Shown here piece by piece: positions 1-8,127 of a stretch of DNA of 8,127 bases. Positions within the stretch are counted from its first letter, which is position 1. Every line of letters begins with the position of its first letter. The stretch is from assembly GCA_002685435.1 (NCBI GenBank), contig NYXD01000015.1, positions 26,556 to 34,682 on the forward strand, given 5' to 3'. The translations under genes were made by a program, and so were the position numbers. Below the pieces are notes generated by a model, which was not told the DNA's origin, did not search any database, and was given only the letters and a program-made list of their open reading frames with translations. Source of the DNA: Cryomorphaceae bacterium (GTDB taxonomy: Bacteria > Bacteroidota > Bacteroidia > Flavobacteriales > Schleiferiaceae).

Positions 1-224
1 ACTTCAATTTGCTCCTTATTTTCAAAAATCTCTTCTAGAGATTCTGTAGAAGAAGCAAACTCCTGAAGTTTTGCGTGCAACTCTTCGCGCGTAATGTCAT
101 TTATTTGTTCCGCACGTTTTGAAATAATAGTCAATGCTTCATAGATATTATCCGTAGGTGCATCAATCGCATTGGTGTTGTGCGTGCGGGTGTTCTTGTC
201 CGCTTGCATTTTTTTATAATCCAT
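1..224 (-). CDS. rpoZ: DNA-directed RNA polymerase omega-like subunit, Bacteroidota type (3' end outside the window)
   Basis: The start is the ATG read from 224; 74 codons plus two bases lie inside the window and no stop is reached, so the C-terminus is missing. The visible protein begins MDYKKMQADKNTRTHN and continues with NIYEALTIISKRAEQIN (residues 26-42) and SLEEIFENKEQIE (62-74). These match my memory of the roughly 110-residue omega/Rpb6-like subunit of Bacteroidota, which would leave about 35 residues off the edge. The NIYEA...ISKRA stretch corresponds to the conserved Rpb6/omega helix that clamps the beta' subunit and helps assemble RNA polymerase. It starts 14 nt after the bamD stop, so it is probably co-transcribed with bamD. 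In related genomes coaBC usually follows. The family call is secure; the function is taken from the family. Confidence 0.88.
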   Translation of the reverse strand, partial: MDYKKMQADKNTRTHNTNAIDAPTDNIYEALTIISKRAEQINDITREELHAKLQEFASSTESLEEIFENKEQIE

Positions 225-238
225 AGGAAATCAGGAAT

Positions 239-1006
239 TTAATGTATCAATTTACGTAAATCTTCGAGGCGCCCACTATTCGGAAACGCTTCTTCAAAAT
301 CATTTAATGCAGTCTTCGCTTCTGTAAATCGCTCGTTTTGAAGCGATTCTAAACTATTGTTTGCCAATTTAAACGCAGCTAATGTTTTGTAATACAGTGC
401 ATCCTCACGGTATGGTGTATCAGGATATTCACTTACTGTGGTTGTAAACGCAGTCATTGCAGCTTTGTACTGTCGGGTTTTGAAATATTGATAAGCTATT
501 TCATAACTCTTGAGTTCCAACTTACTTCTTAGCTCCTCCATGTAGTTATTACAGTCCTCTAGCTTATCTGAATTTGGGTGTGTATTGATGTACAACTGTA
601 TTTCATTGATGGCTTTAAAAGTATAGGCCTGATCTAGGCTGTGTTTAGGTGCCTCTAAATAGTAACAATATGCGGTGAGGTATGCTGCTTCATCTGCTTG
701 TTCATTCTGAGGGAACGTCTTGTAAAAGTTCTTGAAATGGTAACCAGCGAGAATATAGTTCTTTTGTAAATACAAGGTGTGTGCATAATAAAAATAGACC
801 TCCTGCGCCTTTTGAGTACCACGGTACAGTGCGATTAATTCATCAAAGATTGGGTAGGCCTTATTATATTCTCCTGCATCGTAGTATTCTACGGCTTTCG
901 AGAATTTATAATCAAGGTCTTTGCTCTTTAGAACCTCCTGGTATTCGCCACAACTCGTTAAAAATAGTGCGAACAATATGTATGTTGCTAGTCTAATTAA
1001 TTTCAT
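239..1006 (-). CDS. bamD: BamD, outer membrane protein assembly lipoprotein with TPR repeats
   Basis: A 255-residue exported lipoprotein. The N-terminus is a short basic start, a hydrophobic stretch (about residues 5-16) and the lipobox LTSC with Cys19 as the predicted lipidated residue. The mature part is almost wholly helical with TPR-like pairs, for example AVEYYDAGEYNKAYPIFDEL (38-57), the repeat around 70-100, AYQYFKTRQYKAAMTAF (171-187) and KTALNDFEEAFPNSGRLEDL near the end. The length and the EYQEVLKSKDLDYKFSKA entry (21-38) fit Bacteroidota BamD. In the BAM complex this protein sits on the periplasmic face of the outer membrane, binds BamA and helps fold beta-barrel proteins. A TATCTTTG box seven bases before the ATG suggests its own promoter with almost no leader. 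The gene is followed 14 nt later by rpoZ. Transport and partner roles are from the family, not from this sequence. Confidence 0.9.
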   Translation of the reverse strand: MKLIRLATYILFALFLTSCGEYQEVLKSKDLDYKFSKAVEYYDAGEYNKAYPIFDELIALYRGTQKAQEVYFYYAHTLYLQKNYILAGYHFKNFYKTFPQNEQADEAAYLTAYCYYLEAPKHSLDQAYTFKAINEIQLYINTHPNSDKLEDCNNYMEELRSKLELKSYEIAYQYFKTRQYKAAMTAFTTTVSEYPDTPYREDALYYKTLAAFKLANNSLESLQNERFTEAKTALNDFEEAFPNSGRLEDLRKLIH

Positions 1007-1258
1007 GAACGGGCAAAGATACGATTTTTAGTGAAGTTGGAGAGCGGAAATCTCGCTCAAAGTCATACCATTATTAGTGTTGTCTAAAATACACGGAACC
1101 AACTCTTCTGTGAAGCCCGGCCAAGGTCTTTTAACAGAATTTTCTAATTAATATTGCGACGCTATTGTATGATCGTCACTTTCTTCCAAATAGTTAGAAG
1201 ATTAAAAGACTGAGTTAAACTGACTTAGTATAAGACCAAGGATTTAATGAACAACGAA
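1007..1258. other. Intergenic gap between dapA and bamD
   Basis: This 252-bp stretch holds no reading frame longer than about 15 codons with an ATG and nothing tRNA-like. It contains the bamD -7 box at 1014-1021. Two short inverted repeats are visible: GAGCG/CGCTC (1042-1046 and 1054-1058, 7-nt loop) and TTCTGT/ACAGAA (1106-1111 and 1134-1139). An imperfect hairpin at 1210-1228, followed on the minus strand by TCTTTTAAT, could end the dapA transcript, but two of its eight pairs mismatch. Apart from the promoter box, nothing here is firmly assignable. Confidence 0.6.
1014..1021 (-). promoter_or_regulatory. Bacteroidota -7 promoter box for bamD-rpoZ
   Basis: The minus strand reads TATCTTTG here, an exact match to the Bacteroidota sigma-A -7 consensus TAnnTTTG, followed by CCCGTTC and the bamD ATG. 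Transcription would begin within a few bases of the start codon, giving a near-leaderless mRNA. No TTG -33 element is seen 17-23 nt upstream, so the call rests on the -7 match and its position. Confidence 0.65.
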
Positions 1259-2147
1259 TTAGGACAGGTTAAGAATTTCTAAACTCGCAGCTAATGTATT
1301 CTTGAGATCATCCGAGGCTTCTACTAGAGGCAGGCGTACAGTAGCGTGTGTGATGCCTCTTGCTTCTAATAGTGCTTTTATACCGGCGGGGTTACCTTCC
1401 TCAAACAATTGGTTTGTTAAGTCATAAATACTTAAATGAGCGTCACGAGCTTCGTTCCACCGTCCCTCGTTCATATGTTTAAACATAGCGCAAAAGACTT
1501 CAGGTACTCCTTGTCCACTTACTGAAATTACACCATCTGCACCCAAGGCCATCATTGCAAACGTGAGGTTGTCATCTCCAGATAGTACTTGGAACTCTAC
1601 AGGTCTTTCGAGCAATATTTCCGTGATTTGATCCAGGTTGCCACTAGCCTCTTTAATAGCTACGATATTGCCAAAATCCTTGGCAAGGCGAATGGTGGTT
1701 TGTGCACTGATATTACTGCTGGTCCTTCCAGGAACGTTATACACGATTATTGGTAAATGGCTTGCAGCGCTTAGGGCGGCATAGTGCTGGTAAATTCCTT
1801 CTTGAGAGGGTTTATTGTAGTAAGGACTAGCACTGAGTATGGCCGAAACACCTTCCGTATCGAAAGTGTTTAACTCCTCAACCAAGGCATTTGTATTATT
1901 TCCGCCGATACCGAAAATAATGGGAATCCTGCCAGCAGTAATTTTCAGTACAAACTGCAGAATACGTTGCTTTTCACCAGTAGTTAAGACTGGGTTTTCT
2001 GCAGTAGTGCCATTAACAACAAAATAGTTCACTCCATTCGAAATACAGTGTTCTAACAATCGCTCTAGTGCTGAGTAATCCACAGTTTGGCTATCATCAC
2101 GATGAAATGGTGTAATCAGTGCTACACCGACTCCAGAAAGATCTATT

Positions 2148-2155
<8 letters not shown>
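1259..2155 (-). CDS. dapA: 4-hydroxy-tetrahydrodipicolinate synthase (DapA)
   Basis: A 298-residue cytoplasmic enzyme of the usual DapA length and TIM-barrel pattern. It condenses pyruvate with aspartate semialdehyde, the first committed step to diaminopimelate and lysine. The active-site residues are all present: the Schiff-base Lys168 in AIKEAS, the Tyr139 in VYNVPGRTS with Arg144 that binds the substrate carboxylate, Thr50-Thr51 in NGTTAEN, and Tyr112-Tyr113 in SPYYNKPSQEG, the second of which corresponds to the tyrosine donated across the dimer. The Gly-rich loop IFGIGGNNT (80-88) and LSGDDNLTF (191-199) are also typical. The ATG at 2155 lies inside the end of the upstream gene of unknown function (8-nt overlap), so translation is probably coupled. 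It is the last gene of the prmC-ligA-dapA unit, and a 252-bp gap follows. Nothing suggests a diverged aldolase or N-acetylneuraminate lyase. Confidence 0.95.
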
Positions 2156-5450
<3,295 letters not shown>

Positions 5451-5456
5451 CTCTGC

Positions 5457-5464
5457 CGAAAATA
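5457..5464 (-). promoter_or_regulatory. prmC: Probable -7 promoter box for the prmC-ligA-dapA operon
   Basis: The minus strand reads TATTTTCG, one mismatch from the Bacteroidota -7 consensus TAnnTTTG, and ends six bases before the prmC ATG at 5450. This is the same close spacing as at bamD. No -33 TTG is seen at the right distance. It lies only 13 nt from the oppositely facing ribD box. Confidence 0.42.
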
Positions 5465-5477
5465 CGACTTGCACCAC

Positions 5478-5485
5478 TACCTTTG
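5478..5485 (+). promoter_or_regulatory. ribD: Bacteroidota -7 promoter box for ribD
   Basis: The plus strand reads TACCTTTG, an exact TAnnTTTG match, with only four bases (TCCC) before the ribD ATG at 5490. Transcription would start at or next to the A of the ATG, giving a leaderless mRNA with no room for an FMN riboswitch. No -33 TTG is seen 17-23 nt upstream. Confidence 0.6.
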
Positions 5486-5489
5486 TCCC

Positions 5490-6497
5490 ATGTCTCACGC
5501 CAAGTTTCTCACACGTTGCTTACAATTGGCCAACTATGCCAAGGGTAGTACTGCTCCTAATCCTATGGTCGGTGCGGTTATCGTGCACAATGGAGTAATA
5601 ATTGGGGAAGGATACCACCATAAAGCCGGTGAACCACACGCAGAAGTCATGGCTATCAGAAGTGTAAAAGACCCATCACTACTCATTACTAGCACTTTGT
5701 ATTGCAGTTTAGAACCTTGCGCGCATTATGGTCAAACGCCTCCTTGTAGCCTATTGATAACGGATAGTCGTATACCTAGGGTGGTTATAGGTTGCTCTGA
5801 TAGTAATGCACTCGTAAATGGTAAAGGAATCAAACACCTACAGTCCCACGGCGTAGAAGTGTTGTTTTCTGAGGATCCCACTCCTTTTCGACAGTTAAAT
5901 GAAGTGTTCTTTCGTAATAAGGAGGACAAAAGACCTTTTGTAACGTGTAAATGGGCGCAATCCATGGATGGATACCTGGACAGAAACCGTACAATAAATG
6001 ATCAAGCTTCATTAATATCTGGCCCTCTAGCCGCTGTCAAATCTCATCAGTTACGTACTGCAGTTGATGGTATCCTCATTTCTGCAAAAACATTAAACTG
6101 GGATCGGCCATCGCTTTCAACGCGCCATTATCATGGCACGAACCCACGACCTGTAATACTGGTGAATCGCATTTTACCAGATCCGTCAGCATTGGATAAT
6201 TTAGCCACTGCTCCACTCTTTGTTGGAAATGTATCTGAGCTAGAAGGGGATAAAATCATTTGCGATCCGTACGAGATTGTGCAGTGGCTTCCGGAACTCT
6301 TGAACCATGGTATACAGCATATTTTAGTGGAAGGCGGAGGTCGAGTGCTTCAATCCTTTATTGATTCGGGTACAGTCGATCAGTGGCACCGTTTTACTTC
6401 CAAAGAGGCCATTAATGAGGGAATTCCTGCGCCAGAGTCAAACCATAATTTACAGGCGGCACATAAATTAGGAAAAGATCGTTATGAGCGAGGTTAG
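5490..6497 (+). CDS. ribD: Bifunctional riboflavin deaminase/reductase RibD
   Basis: A 335-residue, two-domain cytoplasmic enzyme performing the second and third steps from GTP toward riboflavin. The N-terminal cytidine-deaminase-like domain (about 1-145) has the PNPMVGAVIV opening (24-33), the zinc and proton-transfer motif HAEV (His50, Glu52) and CSLEPCAHYGQTPPC (72-86, zinc ligands Cys77 and Cys86). The C-terminal NADPH-dependent reductase domain starts at RPFVTCKWAQSMDG (148-161) and contains VDGILISAKTLNWDRPSLS (192-210) and the dinucleotide-binding ILVEGGGRVLQSF (278-290). An upstream in-frame ATG at 5424 exists, but it would run 22 codons back through the prmC start. The ATG at 5490 gives the standard N-terminus and sits next to a TACCTTTG box. 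The yigZ start overlaps its last 14 nt. Confidence 0.94.
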   Translation: MSHAKFLTRCLQLANYAKGSTAPNPMVGAVIVHNGVIIGEGYHHKAGEPHAEVMAIRSVKDPSLLITSTLYCSLEPCAHYGQTPPCSLLITDSRIPRVVIGCSDSNALVNGKGIKHLQSHGVEVLFSEDPTPFRQLNEVFFRNKEDKRPFVTCKWAQSMDGYLDRNRTINDQASLISGPLAAVKSHQLRTAVDGILISAKTLNWDRPSLSTRHYHGTNPRPVILVNRILPDPSALDNLATAPLFVGNVSELEGDKIICDPYEIVQWLPELLNHGIQHILVEGGGRVLQSFIDSGTVDQWHRFTSKEAINEGIPAPESNHNLQAAHKLGKDRYERG

Positions 6498-7095
6498 CGA
6501 TCAATATTACAGCGTTGAACTACCGTCAAAAGGTGTTTTTAAGTCAAAGGGGAGTAAATTCTATGGCTACCTCTTTCACTGCGCAGATGAAGAAAGTTTC
6601 AAGGTCCAATTGGATTTTATTAAAACACAAGAACCTAGTGCTCGCCACTATTGTTGGGCCCTTCGTTTACACCCAGAGGCTATAATGGAGCGCAGTTCTG
6701 ACGACGGAGAACCTGCGCATACTGCGGGAACACCAATCCTACGTACATTAATAAGTCATGAATTAGTAAACATAGGATGTGTAGTCGTACGTTACTTTGG
6801 CGGCACTAAGCTTGGTGTGCCTGGACTGATAGAAGCCTATGGTTCAGCAACAGAGGACGCAATTCGCGAAAATATCAGAATAGAAAAACGGGTGACTAAG
6901 CAACTAAAACTTCAATTCTCTTACGATCAATTGTCCTTTGTGGAGCGAATAGTTAAACAAGCCGAACTCCATGTGGTTGAAAGAAAACAAGGATTATCTT
7001 TAGCGTATACCCTGGAGGTGGTGCAAAGTCAATATGAAGAAATACAGGACCAATTTGAAAATAATCATCACATTACTCTTCTTCCTAGCAGTTAA
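6484..7095 (+). CDS. yigZ: YigZ/IMPACT family protein (UPF0029 plus DUF1949 domains)
   Basis: A 203-residue protein with the two-domain build of bacterial YigZ. The N-terminal UPF0029/IMPACT domain (about 15-125) carries its signature blocks: SKFYGYL (24-30), ARHYCWA (53-59), SSDDGEPAHTAGTPIL (71-86) and VVRYFGGTKLGVPGLIEAYG (101-120). A DUF1949-type alpha/beta domain follows (about 138-200). Eukaryotic IMPACT proteins inhibit the GCN2 kinase by binding GCN1. The bacterial members are thought to be translation- or ribosome-linked, but their precise role is unsettled. The ATG at 6484 lies inside the ribD 3' end (14-nt overlap, different frame), so the pair is probably one transcript. The last 62 nt, including the stop, also encode the start of the downstream peptidase in another frame. 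Confidence 0.92.
   Translation: MSEVSDQYYSVELPSKGVFKSKGSKFYGYLFHCADEESFKVQLDFIKTQEPSARHYCWALRLHPEAIMERSSDDGEPAHTAGTPILRTLISHELVNIGCVVVRYFGGTKLGVPGLIEAYGSATEDAIRENIRIEKRVTKQLKLQFSYDQLSFVERIVKQAELHVVERKQGLSLAYTLEVVQSQYEEIQDQFENNHHITLLPSS
6977..7002 (+). promoter_or_regulatory. Weak candidate promoter for the secreted peptidase, inside yigZ
   Basis: TTG at 6977-6979, a 15-nt spacer and TATCTTTA at 6995-7002 resemble the Bacteroidota TTG / TAnnTTTG promoter. The -7 box has one mismatch, and the spacer is two bases below the usual 17-23. It lies 31 nt before the peptidase ATG at 7034, entirely within yigZ coding sequence, so it may be chance. Confidence 0.2.
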
Positions 7096-8127
7096 CACTT
7101 CTTTTAGTCAGGAGCTTACCACGCGATCGTTTTTTAAAACGACAACGCCTTATGCTACGTATGAACGTTTCCATTATCTCCTAGACGGACATTTACTCTT
7201 GGAAGAACAATTCTTACAAGTCAGAGACGAGACTGGAAAATTATTAAAGTCACAATCGACCTTAGACTTTAATAAACGTGCGAGATTGCCGGATGAAGTC
7301 ACCTCTTCTTTGATTTATCATGACAACAGGTGGTTTGAAGTTATACCAGATACCCTCTTAGATGGGTCACTCCATGCAATCAGGTATATTACTCCTGATG
7401 GTATACTTATACTTGAGCGAGACCTAACAGTTCATTACAATGACACGACCGTTCCGGTAAGAGTTTTTAGCCCGGATCCGCTCACCCCCTACAATCTAAC
7501 TTATGGTGGCATTTATAAAGATCTTAACGATGCGAACGGTACTGTACTAGATTCTCTAACCATTATTGACACACTCACTGTTGATCGGATTGCGGATACA
7601 ACTTTTCTACGCAACGAGTATATAGCCATTGTGGATTTTGATGCACCCTATATATTACCAAGCACCTCACCGCAAGATTGGACCGGTGGAAGAACGGCCC
7701 CTGAATTTGAACAAGTAATGTGCGTATACCACGTTTCAGCACTTTCGAGGTATTTGAATACTTTGGGATATGGTACTATCATGAGCTATACAATCCACGC
7801 AGATGCACATGCTCTGAATGGGCAAGACAATAGTATGTTTAATTACGGCTATTCCCCACCCCGACTGTATTTTGGTGAAGGCGGTGTTGATGATGCTGAA
7901 GATGCCGATGTCATTATTCACGAATTCGGTCATGCCATATCACACGGTGCGGCACCAGGGACAAACTTAGGTATGCAGCGAAGAAGTTTTGATGAAGCCT
8001 TTGGGGATTATTTAGCAGAACGGCACGGTAGACGCATGGGTATATCGAGTACGCGAGTATTTGACTGGGACGGTAATAACGAATTTTGGAACGGCAGAAG
8101 CGTATCCTACGATGGTGTAAAAAACTA
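7034..8127 (+). CDS. Secreted gluzincin-type metallopeptidase (3' end outside the window)
   Basis: An open frame of 364 full codons reaching the window edge without a stop. Residues 1-26 form a signal peptide: basic MKKYRTNLK, hydrophobic IIITLLFFLAV, then NTSFSQ with likely cleavage after Ser25 or near Gln26, a common Bacteroidota form. A region of about 200 residues follows with VRVFSPDPLTPYNLTYGG (142-159). The catalytic part has YHVSALSRYLNTLGY (232-246), GEGGVDDAEDADVIIHEFGH (281-300) with the zinc site His296-Glu297-His300, and FDEAFGDY (319-326), where Glu321 is the likely third zinc ligand, as in the M4/M36 clans. The start is the ATG at 7034, inside yigZ (62-nt overlap); no later ATG preserves the signal peptide. 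The hidden C-terminus may carry a type IX secretion sorting domain; this is a guess from phylum habits. Probable role: extracellular protein degradation. Confidence 0.82.
   Translation, partial: MKKYRTNLKIIITLLFFLAVNTSFSQELTTRSFFKTTTPYATYERFHYLLDGHLLLEEQFLQVRDETGKLLKSQSTLDFNKRARLPDEVTSSLIYHDNRWFEVIPDTLLDGSLHAIRYITPDGILILERDLTVHYNDTTVPVRVFSPDPLTPYNLTYGGIYKDLNDANGTVLDSLTIIDTLTVDRIADTTFLRNEYIAIVDFDAPYILPSTSPQDWTGGRTAPEFEQVMCVYHVSALSRYLNTLGYGTIMSYTIHADAHALNGQDNSMFNYGYSPPRLYFGEGGVDDAEDADVIIHEFGHAISHGAAPGTNLGMQRRSFDEAFGDYLAERHGRRMGISSTRVFDWDGNNEFWNGRSVSYDGVKN

Noticed and set aside
1028..1066. 12-codon frame (MTLSEISALQLH) just upstream of bamD as a leader peptide
   Set aside because: It is very short, lies upstream of the predicted bamD transcription start, and has nothing beyond chance to support it.
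1201..1228. Hairpin at 1210-1228 plus TCTTTTAAT as an intrinsic terminator for dapA
   Set aside because: Two of eight pairs mismatch, the stem is AT-rich and the T-tract is interrupted, so it is too weak to list as a terminator.
5451..5489. FMN riboswitch upstream of ribD
   Set aside because: Only 39 bp separate the genes and none of the RFN element's conserved stems could fit; the -7 box implies a leaderless mRNA.
5451..5498. GTG at 5498 as the prmC start, adding 16 residues
   Set aside because: It would cross the ribD start and both promoter boxes. The ATG at 5450 matches the usual PrmC N-terminus.
5681..5700. Long antisense reading frames within ribD, ligA, prmC, dapA and bamD
   Set aside because: They lie opposite clearly coding genes, have no family-like motifs and no promoter box, and are explained as by-products of the real frames.
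6081..6100. Ser in place of a commonly seen Gly in the RibD reductase motif ILISAKT
   Set aside because: As I recall, Escherichia coli RibD also has serines at this point, so it is not evidence of lost reductase function.
7014..7018. GGAGG as a ribosome binding site for the peptidase
   Set aside because: It lies 15 nt before the ATG, too far, is explained by yigZ codons, and Bacteroidota rarely rely on Shine-Dalgarno pairing.

Overview
The window looks like a chromosomal housekeeping region of a Bacteroidota bacterium, most likely in the Flavobacteriia or a near relative. Four things support this: the Bacteroidota-type omega-like RNA polymerase subunit, the BamD lipoprotein with its characteristic N-terminus, near-leaderless genes preceded by TAnnTTTG -7 boxes, and a secreted protein whose signal peptide ends in the typical FSQ. 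No mobile element, CRISPR array, tRNA or rRNA is visible.

Layout. On the minus strand, reading right to left from 5450, prmC, ligA, a small conserved gene of unknown function and dapA form a tightly packed operon in which each gene overlaps the next (17, 4 and 8 nt). A 252-bp gap (1007-1258) follows dapA. Beyond it a second minus-strand unit begins at its own TATCTTTG box: bamD, then 14 nt later rpoZ, which runs off the left edge. On the plus strand, from a 39-bp divergent intergenic region shared with prmC, come ribD, a YigZ/IMPACT-family gene overlapping it by 14 nt, and a secreted gluzincin-type metallopeptidase whose signal peptide is encoded inside the 3' end of yigZ. That last gene runs off the right edge.

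Functions. The minus-strand genes cover release-factor methylation (prmC), DNA nick sealing (ligA), lysine and diaminopimelate synthesis (dapA), outer-membrane protein assembly (bamD) and RNA polymerase assembly (rpoZ). They do not form one pathway. Their order fits the conserved Bacteroidota neighbourhood as I recall it (dapA-bamD-rpoZ, usually followed by coaBC). The plus strand holds a riboflavin-synthesis gene, a translation-associated protein of uncertain role, and an exported protease.

I see no convincing undescribed multi-gene system. The points most worth a second look are the out-of-frame overlap carrying the peptidase signal peptide, the compact divergent prmC/ribD promoter, the uncharacterised gene locked between ligA and dapA, and the peptidase itself. 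Identifications rest on motifs and remembered family sequences, with no database search.
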